From Crocodylus rhombifer (Eukaryota > Chordata > Crocodylia > Crocodylidae): a DNA stretch of 64,000 nucleotides. Each line of letters opens with the position of its first letter. The stretch's first letter is position 1. The notes under the pieces were generated by a model. That model was not told the DNA's origin and did no database searches. It was given only the letters and a program-made list of their open reading frames with translations. The position numbers and the translations under genes were made by a program. This document shows positions 23,266 to 35,800 of the stretch, in pieces. The stretch is from positions 142,801-206,800 of the forward strand of contig JAVSML010025225.1 in assembly GCA_038503035.1 (NCBI GenBank), written 5' to 3'.

Positions 23266-23450
23266 CACTGGTTTTCAACCTGTAGTCCACAGACCCCATG
23301 AGCTCTGCAGACTATGTCTCAGGGGTCCATGAAAGAAGACTACAATCAATCAATATATGTGAATATCCACACTTAGGATTCAAAGGGGTCTGCACCTCCA
23401 TTCCATTTCCTTTTAAGAGTCTGCAAATGAAAAAAGGTTGAAAACCACTG
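23266..23450. mobile_element. Short hAT-type non-autonomous element
   Basis: A 185-base element with terminal inverted repeats CACTGGTTTTCAACC (23266-23280) and GGTTGAAAACCACTG (23436-23450), 14 of 15 bases complementary. These are the CAGTGGTT-type ends of hAT transposons. The flanking octamers GCCAAAAG and GCTTAGAG agree at 5 of 8 positions, a possible worn 8-bp target duplication. It has no coding capacity. Confidence 0.8.
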
Positions 23451-24734
23451 GCTTAGAGTAATTGAGCATCCTACATGAATGTCATTATAATCATGAATGA
23501 AGGCAATGAATTTAGCTTTCCATTGAGTTGGAAGATTTGGTTTCTTGTATGAAGAGCATGTTCTTACTTCCCCTACATGTATGTATATGAACTGTCAGCC
23601 CATTTATGCGAAAGCTACGTTAGTGCTCTCTCTTAACTTCTCTCACATACTTCATAAAATACAATGTACACTGCATACATTACACTAAAGATGCCAGAAT
23701 AAAAAGGCTTTAGATTACATTACATTAAAGAAATCTTTAAGAATAAAAACCACCCACAAGCGGGAGCAAGCAGCTCAAGTTACAGGGTTTCTGATTTGCA
23801 CAACACAAGAAGCATATTAACCCTTCCTTGTACTGTGTATGCATTCATCAATACCCATCATCAGACAGGCCTAACTGACACCTGTCAACACATCACTCAA
23901 GCATAAACATCCTCCTCTCCTTTCATAGACTTCCATCTCCACATGCCCCATCCCAAATTCCTACTCTAATGCTTCACAATTTCACATAGCATGTAAATGA
24001 ATCTCTCCTTTTACACTGTATACCATCAATTATAGCAGCTCTGCAGGTGGTACCTTTTAAAGAAGAAAGGTGTCTTGAGTTATACTTCCTCTCACACCTT
24101 CCATCCTTGCCCCAGAGGAAAAAAACTGTCCTGACAAAACTGTAGTACATCTTTGCATCATTTTTTAAATTTTGTCTGTAAAGGTCTCGTCTCCTTATGC
24201 ACATAAATAATGCCCACAAGCTGTGACAAAGAAGTCAAAACAGCTAAACTAAAGTTGCAGAGAGAAAAAAAAAGGAGGATTGAATTAACCCTGGCTCTGA
24301 GCACAGATATATTTTTGCCACAGTTTGATAGTGAAAAGGAAGCTCCATACATGTTACTGTGGCAGTCCTTCCAGGCATGAAGGTAGACAGGTGTGTAAGT
24401 ATATGCACAGTGAGGACCTTAGTTTATGAATTATCTAGGGAAGCGCCAGTTTTGTGTCTACGCTAAAAATCTTGTCTGAAAAACAAATACAAACATTATA
24501 CTAAATAACCTGCATCCAATAAAAAGCTGCTAATAAAAGGGTGATCAGATATACAGCACTTTTATGCAACAATCATGTTAAAGCTCATACAGATTTTTCT
24601 CTGTATGAATGCATGATTTTGTGCCATTAACAAAACAATCCTGAGCATCCTCTTACACAGAAGCTTTGGTTTGTTCATTTCTTTTACAATAGTGCCTAGA
24701 GGCTGCAGGCAAGATGCAGGGTTGTAAGGGTGAA
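23451..24734. other. No gene or clear repeat recognised
   Basis: AT-rich sequence. I see no domain, repeat ends or RNA gene. Confidence 0.45.
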
Positions 24735-25655
24735 GAGCTCACTGACCAAGTTTGCGGATGACTCCTAGTTAAGGGGGAGTGTGGCCAAGCCTGAAGATAG
24801 GCTGCAGATTCAGGTGGACCTGGACAAGCTAGCAAGTTGCGCGGATCAAAACCAGATGAAGTTCAACACTGAGAAATGTAAAGTGCTCCACCTGGGGGCA
24901 AACAATCCCCAACATACCTACAGGCTAGGTGGTGCCAATTTGACTAGCACCACAACCGAAAGGGACCTAGGAGTAATAATCGACCATCACATGAACATGA
25001 GCCGTCAATGCGATGCTGTAGCCAGCAGGGCAAACAATACTTTGGCATGCATCAACCAATGCATCTCATGTAAAACCAAGGAAGTGATTCTTCCACTATA
25101 CTCAGCACTGATGAGACCACAGCTGGAGTACTGCTTCCAGTTCTGGGTGCCGCACTTCAACAAGGATGTGGGAAAACTTGAGACAGCCCAGAGAAGAGCC
25201 ACACATATGATCAGAGACTTGCAAGACAGACCATATGAGGAGAGGCTAAGGAACTTGGGCCTCTTCAGCCTAAAAAAAGAGAAGGCTGAGAGGGGGCTTG
25301 GTAGCAGCTTACCAATATATCAGGGGAATACATAGAGATTTTGGTGAACAAATGTTCACCAGAGCACCCTTGGAGAAAACCAGTAATAGCGGCAACAAAC
25401 TCCTGGAAGACTGAGTCAGGCTCAACTCTAGGGAAATCTTCTTCACAGTCAGGGTATCCAGGCTGTGGAATAAACTCCCCACAGAGGTGGTGCAATCGCC
25501 TACCCTGGAAATCTTCAAGAGGAGACTGGACAGTCACCTTCCTGGGGTCACCTAACCCCCAGTTATCTTTCCCGCCTACAGGGGGACTGGAACCGATGAT
25601 CTTGCAAGGACCCTTCCAGCCCCTAACAATCTATGACTCTGTGAATCTATGAATC
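24735..25655 (+). mobile_element. CR1 LINE fragment, 3' part of ORF2
   Basis: This starts just upstream of the motif C remnant (TKFADDS, about 24748). After a stop it has an open frame (24781-25335) with LQIQVDLDKLASCADQNQMK, ERDLGVIIDHHMNMSRQCDA, KEVILPLYSALMRPQLEYC and [10 protein letters not shown] frameshift near 25280-25330 breaks the last quarter (SGNKLLED, then VVQSPTLEIFKRRLD in other frames). The 3' tail ends with CTATGACTCTGTGAATCTATG around 25655. It is a 5'-truncated, inactive copy. Confidence 0.92.
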
Positions 25656-26015
25656 CCAGATACAAATGTGCAGATTTTCCTTCCTCAAAGTGCAAGTTTC
25701 AAATTCACAGCCAAATCTTTACCAGTTATAAGTGGAGACTCACTAATTTATTCTAAGTGGAGACTGATAAATGTAATGCTTATTTGTGGAGAAACTATGT
25801 TATAAATGAATGAATCTGCATTTATAGAGAGTATTGTTCTGCATCCTGGACTATAGCTTTCCATCTACAAAAATAGTGGTACCTTGTGGTACCATTGTGG
25901 TCTGGAACTGTTGCTAGTACTCCAGCTGTGATTCAGGCTTGTGGGGTTTAGAAACTTCTGCATGTGACTGGATTAAATTCCTTTTAATCCTGCTACTGAC
26001 TGCTGCTACCATTCT

Positions 26016-27744
26016 ATAGAATCATAGAAAATTAGGGCTGGAACAGACTTCTGGAGTTTACCTAGTCTAACCCTTGCAACAGGCATGATCATGCCTACCC
26101 ATACCACCCACACAAATCCTTGTCTATTACTAAAACTACACAATCAGCCTTGCCACACAACTATAAGGCACAGCACCCTAACCTGCCTTGACCCTAACAG
26201 ATAAAGCAAGGGGACAATGGCAGTCAGTGTCCTGCTACTGTAAGGATTATTAAAATAGTCTTGAGAGATCCAAGGGAGTGGGACACATCCCTCACTACTG
26301 AGAAAGGCAAAAACCCCCAACAGTCCATACCAATCTGACTGTGGAGTAAAATTCCTTCTTGATCCCAAATGTTGAGATCAGTCTGAGCAAATGGACAAGA
26401 CCTTCTAACCAGAAACCTTTGAGCTTTAGTCCTAGCAGGAGCACTGGCAAACCCCAGTCAGAATCCCCAGCCTTGGCTGAAGCCAACACCCAATGCTTCT
26501 GAGGAAGGTGAAAAAAAACCCTGATATGCAGCAACCAGTAAAGTCCAGAAGCGTGGGAAATACCTATATCATAGTATAGCCATAGTTGCTCTAAGATCAT
26601 CCCTAACCAATGCTTATCTAACCTCTTCTTGAACATCTCCAGTGATGGAGATTTCACAGTTTCCTTAAGTCTATTCTACTGACTCACTTTTCTAACAAGG
26701 AAGAGGTTTTTCCAAACAACCAACACAAACCTACTTTGCCACACCCTCAAGACATTGGTCTGCATCCTGCTTTCTGCAGCAAGAGAAAAAAGATCTCTTC
26801 TTTAAGGTAGCTCTTCAGATATTTGAAGACTGCTATCTTTTCCTCTCTTACTCACCTTTTTCACAAGCTGAACATGCCTATTTCCTTCAACCTCTTCTTG
26901 TATGGCTTGCTTGCTTCCACTCTTTTATCATTTTTGTTGCCCATCTCTGGAACCTTTCTAACTTCTTTGTGATGTCCTTTTTTAAAATGTGGAGCCCAAA
27001 ACTGAACACAATTTTCTATGAGGCCAATTCTGAGTAAAGCAGCACTGTTGCCTCCTGTGCCTTGCATTTCATACTCCTCTTGATGCAGCCCAAAACTGCA
27101 TTCACTTTTGGAGTCTGTGATCCACCACACCTCCTATGTCCTCCTCTATAGTGTTTCTATGCAGCCAGTTATCACCTATTTTGTGTGTTGTTTCAATTTT
27201 TCTTCCTAAGGCGAAGCACCTTGTAGTTGTCAGCATTGAACTGTATTATGTTAGCTCCAGCCCAATCTATCAAGATCCTTCTAAATGGCATTTGTGTCCT
27301 CCACTGCGTTTGCAGTCCTTCCCTATATCATAGCATCTGCAAATATCCTCAAGAAGATCTCTATTCCAGTCATGAAATCATTAATAAACACATTGAACAG
27401 CACTGGGCCCAAGACAGATCCCTGTCAGACTCCCTTCAGAGCTTCTGCAGTTCTGACATTGATCCATTTATAATTCTTTGCTTGTGGCCATTGAGCCAGG
27501 TGTCTACCCACCATATAGTAGTTTAGTCTAGCCCACATTTCTCCGATTTGTTAATGATCAGGTCATATGGGACTTTGTCAAAAGCCTCACCGAAGTCCAG
27601 ATATATTATATCCACCACATTCTCTTCATCCACCCTGCTTGTTATCTTGTCAAAGAAAGAGATCAGGTTGCTGCTAACTGTATTGGGCTGTGTTGCATTG
27701 AAATGAGCTGAGCTTCCTAAAAGTGTAAGAAGAAGCACTTTCAT
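26016..27744 (-). mobile_element. Old, diverged CR1 LINE fragment
   Basis: The 3' end is at about 26016 (CTATAGAATCATAGAAAATT on +). Going upstream on the minus strand, separate frames give ENCVQFWAPHFKKGHHKEV (about 27025-26970) and, near 27610, VVDIIYLDFGEAFDKVPYDL, the reverse transcriptase motif A block. Many frameshifts and stops separate them, so the copy is clearly older than those at 5.7 and 53.3 kb. The 5' boundary near 27744 is approximate. Confidence 0.85.
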
Positions 27745-28179
27745 CGGACTGTTTCATAGCTACTTCCTGATGTTGTGCTTTTGCATGTAGATGTTTTATC
27801 TTCAGCAGAGCAACAGAATAAGCAAGCATTGTGCAAATCATACCAGATGAGGAAATATGGACACGGCCGACACTCCGCAGGGGAAGGACAGAAGATATCT
27901 TAACAGAGTAACAGCATTTGTTTGGAAGGAAAGGAAATTTGTTGCACTGTCCTTGGAGCTCTTCCCCTGCTGACTGATTAGTATTGGCAGAGACATCAGC
28001 CTCAACAGAAGCAGCTCAGCCTCACCAGTTACCAAAGGAACGTGTAAGATCCTGCTTAGAAGTTAGACTACAACAAACCATGTGCATGACTTTGTGGGGG
28101 GGTGGAGATATTCAGTGTTTTTAGTACTATGCCATCCAGTCTTTAAGAGACCACACATCAATTGTTTCTTCCTGGTAGC
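27745..28179. other. No feature recognised
   Basis: No supported gene or repeat. Confidence 0.4.
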
Positions 28180-28385
28180 TTGGGAGGCAGCACCCTAATG
28201 CAGAATTTGGGGTCTGAGAAGAAGTCAGGTGTATTCCTAACTCTGCCATGAATTCATTGTGTGACACTAGGCAAGTCAATTCACCTCTGTGCTTCAGTTT
28301 CCCCACTTATAGTTAGGAGGAAAGAGCAATCAATTTTACAAAGTACGTTAAAAGGCTCATAGAAAAGGAAATGTTGTTTCATTGC
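28180..28385 (+). mobile_element. MIR-type SINE relic
   Basis: The plus strand carries the MIR core in order: AACTCTGCCATGAATTCATT, GTGTGACACTAGGCAAGTCA, then CCTCTGTGCTTCAGTTTCCC. This is the order of the well-known MIR body (CTCTGCCACT, TGTGTGACCTTGGGCAAGTC, CTCAGTTTCC). The tRNA-like head is not obvious. It is an ancient amniote SINE, inactive. Confidence 0.85.
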
Positions 28386-29661
28386 AAATAGCAATGGTAT
28401 CTCTCACAGTACAGGGGTGAGATTCCCTGTGGGCAACTGAGTTTCTGCACGCTCTTTTAGCCAGGAAGATTATACCATTAGGTAATCTTGAGAGCAAACC
28501 ATAAGCTGTAATTAAGTTAATATGTACACACACACCACAAACTTTCCACCATTACAAACTGTCTACTACTTTGGGGCTGGCAGCCTTGCTGAGATGTAGC
28601 TGGCCCCCTGCTGATGTGTCTCTCTGTTTTCTTCTCAGCTGTCCCATCCAGCAGCCACAGTTCTAAAGTTACAGGACAGTTTCTAACTTTGTGCCTGTCC
28701 CAAGGCATCAGGACAGAGGCACATGATTTGTAATTTATGAGGACACCCAGAGAGCTGTCACTTTCAAGGCAGGTGTTGAGAAACTGGCAAGCAGCCTGAG
28801 CAAAGAAAAAGACTGACCTCACCGTGAAATAATGGTGGCTAACATGGTCACAGGACAGAAAGCATTGACATAAGCGGACTTTAAAAATAAATAGGTCATC
28901 CTGCCAGACTCTTTCACTGTCTCATACAAAGAAGCCATGATGAACCAATTAATTGGAAGTGTGAATGGTTAGTCACCGGAATTAGGAAAGCATAGCATTT
29001 TGATTCGTGGTTTCTTTAGCCCCTTTTTCATAAATATTGCCATTATGCACCGCAATTCAAATTCTAAAATATATCACACCTGCATATAAAAGAGACTCTT
29101 GCAATAGGCATGCAAAAACTAAAGGAAAAGCAACACACAAGTGTGTTGGTATATAGGCAAGTTGCAGATTGTATGTTGCAGAGGTCCAAAAAGATCTTCA
29201 AAAAAGAAACTGCAAAAAAGAAAAGAATAAAAGGCAAGGAGCTGCAGCAAGGTAATTACCATCCCAGCACTCAATCCAGCATCCCAACAATAGAAAAGTT
29301 GGGATTTCAGTATCTCAACAGTAGAAAATATAAACCTGTCCTGTTCTCCAAACTGTTTTAACCTGAAGAGGCAATAAGAACCACTGTGAAGTAGTCAGTT
29401 CCTTGAAGAAGACAGTACCTCACAACTGAGACCCATGTTGTATGTCATATGTAGAGGAAGAGGAAAATAAGAGATGACTCAGATTATCCAGAAAATGCGA
29501 AGTTTTATAAAATATATGTATAAAAGCATATTAAATATAAGCATCCAAACTAGGAACAAAATACTGCTGGCCTAACAGAGGCTTAATTTCCCCTTTCAAC
29601 CAAATTCAGCTCTGACCTACTGAAGTTAGTTTAGTTTAGTCTGGACTAAATAAGGTTCAGT
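28386..29661. other. No gene or clear repeat recognised
   Basis: AT-rich sequence. The frame at 29110-29361 is lysine-rich and has no recognisable domain. Confidence 0.4.
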
Positions 29662-29775
29662 TCATAGATTCATAGATCCATAGCTGTTAGGGTCGAAAGG
29701 GACCTCAACAGATCATGCCTGACCCCCTGGCTAGGCAGGAAAGAGTGCTGGGGTCAGATGACCCCAGCCAAGTTC
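29662..29775 (-). mobile_element. CR1 3' tail
   Basis: On the plus strand, TTCATAGATTCATAGATCCA is followed by TTAGGGTCGAAAGGGACCTC, then AGGCAGGAAAGAGTGCTGGG. This is a CR1 3' UTR in reverse orientation, heavily 5'-truncated. No coding part remains. Confidence 0.92.
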
Positions 29776-30417
29776 ACTGAGAATTAGGAGCAAACATGCA
29801 CATAAGGACTGTGATTTTCCAAGGAGGCCAAGGGACCTCCCATACAGTTCCCAACTCCCTTAACATTTATTTTAAAACCTCTGGACCTTAGCCTGTGAAG
29901 CATAGAGGGAACCAGTTACAATGAAGGCTTTTTTATTATTCTTTAGCCTTTCCTTCTGTCAGACAGCAGCAGTCAAAAGGGAGGTCAATATAGTATCTGA
30001 TACAAGGGGATTTCATCTGGGTAAGAAGCACAGAACTTGGGCTTAGGGAAACTATATTTAGTAAAACTAGACATAGAAGCAGACATTATTGAGTTTTCTG
30101 AGCCAAAGCCTGTTCACTTCACAGTGATTTCTTGAGCTTGAATGCATCCAAGCAACTTCAAATGCACATTTTTGTTTATACCCTTGCTCCATCAAATGCT
30201 ATTCTTTCTTTAGATTAGTTTTAACAATTGCTGTAACCAGAAGTAACCTTGTAATTTCTTGACATACTCAGGTCCAAGATGAACCAAAACCAAAGCTCTA
30301 GAGTCAGATTCTTTGCTGCATCCAGACAGCGGCATAACTAACAATTGTCCCCACATAAGGGACACAAATATGCTCCCTTATTCTCATGTGGGCAGCATCC
30401 CCAGCAGGTGATCTGAA
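29776..30417. other. No feature recognised
   Basis: Flank of the provirus, without a supported gene or repeat. Confidence 0.4.
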
Positions 30418-30422
30418 GTTTC
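30418..30422. repeat. Left target site duplication of the provirus
   Basis: GTTTC, identical to 38957-38961, immediately outside the 3' LTR. Confidence 0.75.
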
Positions 30423-30994
30423 TGTTGCAAAAAATTGCGGTCCGTTTCTTGGAGGCCACTAAAATCACAGACACACATACATCAGATGGCACAAAAGGTA
30501 TATTTGCAAATAGGGTCAGAGCAGAGTCAAAGACTCAGATTACTCTGAATCCCCCAAGGAATTTTTGCAGACTGTATTTATCTTTTTCCTCCTGGGCACG
30601 TGTGCAGAAACAGGAACTCTTACATCTCATTTCCGTTTCATACAAACATATATGTGGTTACATCATTACATCCATCGCATGTACATTATAATTAACTACT
30701 TAAGTATGCAGGGCGGAGAAGTAAATATGCATCAGCAAATTGAGCATGCTCAGAAAGTTCTACAGGTCACCAAGAGTTTAACCCCCCCCGCCCCTTTCAA
30801 GGACACAGTCAGTTGAATTCCAGCTTCTGTAATCTGCATGAGAAAGGCTACGGAGAAGCTGGGGGAGAGTCTGTGATTTAGTATAAGAAGAGCTGTGGCA
30901 AGGCTGGGCAAGGAGAAAAGTCCTTGACAGTGTTTCTTTCTTATCAGGCGCAAGATGCAAACTGTGCATTTCTAACAATACTCCATTTCTAACA
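30423..30994 (-). repeat. 3' LTR of the provirus
   Basis: This 572-base LTR runs on the minus strand from TGTTAGAAATGGAG (30994) to TTTTTTGCAACA (30423), so it has TG...CA ends. It retains a segment of about 71 bases (roughly 30815-30886) that is missing from the 5' LTR. A weak TATA-like AGATAAATACAG lies near 30585. No AATAAA signal was seen. It differs from the 5' LTR at about seven positions, mostly transitions and three at CpG sites. Confidence 0.93.
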
Positions 30995-31010
30995 ATATTC
31001 CCCCCTCAAG
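30995..31010 (-). promoter_or_regulatory. Polypurine tract of the provirus
   Basis: The minus strand reads CTTGAGGGGGGAATAT directly before the U3 start. This is the usual second-strand primer site. The AATAT between the G run and the LTR start is unusual and may reflect loss of the first LTR bases in this copy. Confidence 0.75.
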
Positions 31011-32776
31011 ATGCTTTCTGCTCCCCATTTTCATTTAGGCAGATCAAGATAATTATGAGGAATTTTTCTGAGTACCATGACTTTTGCGCTTTGAGGGGGA
31101 CTGCTGCAACTTGCATCCCTTCAACTGTGGTGTTTATCAATCTAGTGAGACAGGGAGTAAGGCAAGGAATAAAAATCAAACCAGTCAGAGCACACAAAAA
31201 TACAAACCCTACTTTCTTCCACCAGGGTCCTCCAAGTAGATTAGACCACCAGTCTTTATCCCATGTGTTTTCCCACATTTGTATTGGTACATGGGCTATT
31301 TTCCTAATCTCTTTGGCAATCTCTAAGACTGCTTTTCCGTTATCATCTATTTGGAGACAACAATTAGAAAGGTTGAACTTTCCGCAGACTCCGCCATCCT
31401 CTGCAAGTAAATAGTCTAAGGCCATTCGATTTTGGTATATGGCTTCTCTCATCTGAGAACTCTGTCGGGCCAGTAACTCGAGAGCAGTGGCAGTTTGGTT
31501 AGTAATTATTTCCAAGACTGCCTGCAACCTGATGTTGATGTTCCAAGACTGCCTGCAACCTGATATTTAGCATGTATATTGGTGTCCGGTATCCCCAACT
31601 CCCATCATTAGCCCATGTAGCTGGTCCATAATACTCAATAATCCTTTGAGGGGGCCACTCATCCTCCTTCCACTTTTGGGAGCCACCCCGTGTCAAACTT
31701 ACATCAATACTTCTCTTGGTCCTTTTCCAATCATCATACAAAGAGACTCCCAACTTATTTCCAACCTCAGATGCTAGCAAAAAGAAAGCTGGTACAATTA
31801 CCCCAATATAGCAGGTTCCTGTCCACCTTTGTGGCAGTACCGTATCGGCTCGCCTTCCGCAAATCCAATAATGTCCTTTTAAGGCCCTGTTCTCCCCTCC
31901 CAAGGCCAGGGGGTCACGGTTCCACCAGAAAAGAGGGGGATAGTATTTGTTGTCCCTATGCCCTAAAGGGCCGGTGTAATGGTCACTCGGTTTAAGCTGA
32001 TATCTCCATACGCCATCTTTATCCCTATACTCGCACTCGGTTATTTCATTTGTGTCATTTGAGGCACTCCAATATCTATTAAACCACGCCATCATGCCAT
32101 TCGGGTGCGCCCATTGCCAATTATAGAAGTAAGGTATGAATCGTTCACTTCGGGTCTCATTATATGCCTGACATTTTGTAATGTTAGGATCGAAACGTGA
32201 TACTCTTGCCCTTCTGACCTTTTTGAAGCAGGTGTCTTTATCATGTGGGGATGATTGTGGAGTGGATGGGTTACATTTCATCCACGTGGAGTTTGGGAGC
32301 TTAGCAGCAGTAGAATTCCATTGACCTGCATACTTGCTGCAATTAAGGGCATAACAGGTAGTGCATGTTCAGACCCATTTCAATGTCCATGTACACTGGC
32401 TATGTCCCAGACTCCTCCCTGTACCATTATTGCTAATACAGTACTCTCCTAATGCCACTTGGGAAAGATCCCAGCTGTGGTTCTCATCCCATTCTTGACC
32501 AGTACTCTTAACATCCGCCTTATCACTTGCCAACCATTTTGGGACCAAAGGAAAAGCCCTCCAAGGCCACTGTTCTCTGGCCTCTCGGAGTCCCCCACAG
32601 GTCCAGCAGTTGGTAAGATTGAAGGTACCTGCAATTCTTTCCATCATGTCAACATACAAATTTGTCCCTGGGGGAGCAATTGGGGAAAGTGGGGATATAG
32701 GCTGGTGGCTAGGGCTGCTCAATCCTGCTTCTCTTACTACATAGATAACAACAAGGCATATTAAGATTCCCACCAT
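31006..32776 (-). pseudogene. env: Endogenous retroviral env, disrupted
   Basis: In the virus this gene encodes the membrane glycoprotein. ATG at 32776-32774 begins a hydrophobic signal-like segment (MVGILICLVVIYVV). The surface part has a CWTC (CxxC) motif near residue 57, many N-glycosylation sites, and a WICG...LP..W.GTCY.G block (about 31860-31800). A basic RTKR site (about 31715) is a plausible furin cleavage point. The transmembrane part has the [10 protein letters not shown]...GGVC region, a C-x7-CC loop, a Trp-rich membrane-proximal stretch and a hydrophobic anchor (about 31210-31145). Lesions: in-frame TGA at 32369-32371, and a 31-bp tandem duplication at 31510-31571 that shifts the frame just inside the transmembrane subunit. 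The gene cannot make a full-length product as it stands. Confidence 0.92.
31510..31571. repeat. 31-bp-period tandem duplication in env
   Basis: The first 24 bases of each copy (31510-31533 and 31541-31564) are identical, with a period of 31. Because 31 is not a multiple of three, the reading frame changes across it: the frame upstream ends at 31499 and the transmembrane frame resumes one phase over. Confidence 0.9.
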
Positions 32777-32832
32777 ATTCTCCCTTTCTTGAGATCAAAT
32801 ACAGCCTCAACTTTTTCTTTTTACTTTCTTGT

Positions 32833-35800
32833 CTAATTTTCTGAACTTTGATTAAGCCGTCTCAGGCACACTTGGAGATCACCAGTAGGTTCACAGCTCC
32901 ACTTGCTGGCTTCTTGTTCCGAGGACGACTCAGCTTCCGGAGTGAGTTCGTCTTGGGAGTTGGTGTCCTCTGACGCTCGTGGATGTCGTTTCACAGGGGT
33001 GTGGTGTATCCAACAGTCATGGCCAGCAATCTTTACAGCGGTGTGGGTTGTTAGAAGTACCTGGAAAGGGCCACTCCACTTCTCAGTCAAAGGTTCTTTT
33101 TTCCACCGCTGCACCAAGACCCAGTCTCCCGGGCAGAAGTCATGTACCGGTACGTCTAAAGGCAGACGCTGAAAGGAGGCTGCATACCTGTGAAGAGAAG
33201 ACAACACAGACTGCAAAGCAATAACGTACATATGAAGCTCGCTATTACCTAATTCAAAAGTTACATTTTCTCGCATCCTAGGGGGTAAGACTCGAGGGGG
33301 TTTGCCAAACATAATTTCATATGGGGTTAATTTAAGGCCCCGTCGGGGAGTGTTTCGAATGCAAGTAAGAGCTAGTGGCAATGCTTGAGGCCACTTAAGG
33401 CGTGCTTCAATACAGATTTTGGTGAGTAGAGTCTTTAAGGTCCTATTCATGCGTTCCACTTGTCCTGAACTCTGTGGTCTCCATGGTGTGTGTAGTTTCC
33501 AAGTGATCTTGAGAGCTTGTGCGACTTCCTGAACTACCTTTCCCACAAAGTGTTGTCCTTGATCTGACTCGATGGATTCAGGCAGAGAATACCGGGGAAT
33601 GATCTCCTGCAACAAATACTTCACTACTGTAGCCGCAGTGGCAGTCCTGGTGGGCCATGCCTCGACCCAACCAGAGAGCTGGTCTACCATGACAAGTAAA
33701 AACCCATGATGTCCAGACCGTGGGAGCTCGGCAAAATCAATCTGCCATGCTTGTCCAGGGTACGCTGCCCAGGGTCTACCTCCCATTGGCACAGGGGGTT
33801 TCCTTCGAGGGTTTACTTTCTGGCATGTGATGCACCTGGTAGCAATACGCTGAGCTTCTACATATAGCCCTGGGGCTACTGCTTGGCGGATCACCCATAG
33901 CCAAGCCTCCCATATGGGTTCTTGCATGGAGCTGTTGCAGCACCTCCTGAAGCAATGGCCTGGGTATCATGACCTTTTCTCCCGGTACTATCCACCACCC
34001 CTGGGAGTTCTTTTTTGCACAAGCTTTCTGTGCAAATTTATCTTCTTCAGGGGAATACTGCGGGACTAAATCCCGGACGTATGGCCATATGGCATGGGAC
34101 AAGGCCTGCCTGGATACTTCCTCCGCTTCTCCACCAATAAATGCAGCTTCCTTTGCTGCCACATCAGCCTTTGCATTTCCAAGCTTATGCTTTTCCTCAG
34201 CAGCCTTCCCATGGGCCCGCACATGAATGACTGCTACCTCTTTAGGCTGGTGGAGTGCCTCTAGTAGCTTGATAATCTGAGGGCCGTTAGCAATTTTATT
34301 CCCAGAAGCCGTAATGAAACCTCTTTCTTTCCACAATAGTCCATGCGCGTGGACCATAGAAAAAGCATAGCGAGAATCAGTGTATACATTAACCTGCTGG
34401 CCTGTCCCCAGCTGTAATGCTCGGGTGAGCGCAGTGAGTTCCGCAGCCTGTGCCGACCATGAGCTCAGCAATGACTCCCTCCATACTACCTTATCCAAGG
34501 TTACCACTGCACATCCTGTTCGTCTTTTTCCATCGATGACAGAGCTGGAGCCGTCTACGAAGTATTCAGCATCTGGGTCTTCAGTTGGGTCCTCAGCAAG
34601 ATCAGGCTGCACCTGTGTGGTTTGATTCAGGACCTCAAGGCAGTCATGCGTTGGTCTCCCTGGCTCCGGCAGCAAGGTTGCAGGGTTCAAGGCTGTAGTA
34701 TGTTTGAAAGTAAGTCCTGGATTAGAGAGCAAAAATATTTCATACCGTGATTGTCTGGAGGGATTGAGAAACCTTCCTCCCTCAGTCCCTAGAATCTGGG
34801 GAACTCCATGTGGGGTGTGTATTTCCATATCCACACCCATGACTATCTTCTGGGCTTCTTCAACAACCACTGCTGTGGCTGCCACAGCCCGAAGACAGGC
34901 TGGCCACCCGAGTGCAACTGGATCTAGAACCTTTGAGTAATATCCCACGGGTCTCCAGGTTGGTGTCAGCACCCCTGATGCAACCCCTCGATTCTCATGA
35001 ACATACAGTCGATATGGCTTTTTACTATTTGGGATGGCCAGGGCAGGGGGCTGGATTAATGCTGCCTTAAGCAGATCAAAGGCATGCTGCATTTCTTTAT
35101 TCCATTTCCATTCAGTGAGACTCTCCTTAGTCAGTGAGTCATACAGTGGTCTAGCCTTCCCACCATACTCTGGTATCCATAGTCGACAGAACCCAGTTAG
35201 CCCTAGGAATGCCTGCAGCTCCTTGGGTGACTTAGGTGAGGTTAGACCTTGGATTGCCTGTATGAGATCTGCACTCAGGGCTCTGACTCCTTTTGAGAGC
35301 TTATATCCCAAAAATGTAACTTCAGGCTGACATATTTGGGCTTTCTCTCTAGAGACTTTATATCGTTTTTCCCCTAGAGTGTTTAGCAGTGACCTGGTGG
35401 CTTTCTTGCAGAGTTGCAAGTTTGGGCTTGCAACTAGCAGGTCATCCACATATTGGAGGAGAGTCACTGCAGGGTGTGATCCCTTCCACTCCTCCAAGTC
35501 CTTCTAAAGGGCAAGTCCAAAAATATGGGGGGCTGCTATGAATCCTTGTGGGAAAACTGTCCTCATGAGTTGGGCTTTATGGAAAGTATCTGGATCCTCC
35601 CATTCAAAAGCAAACAATTTTTGACTATCTCAGTGAAGGGGAATGGAGAAGAAAGAATCTTTCAAATCTAGCACTAAAAATATTTCAGCTTTGCCCGGTA
35701 CTTGTGTCAAAATCGTGTGTGGGTTCGGGACTACAGGATGGTCTGAAAGGACCTTCTTATTTACTGCTCGCAGGTCTTGGACCAGTCTGTATGAGACCCC

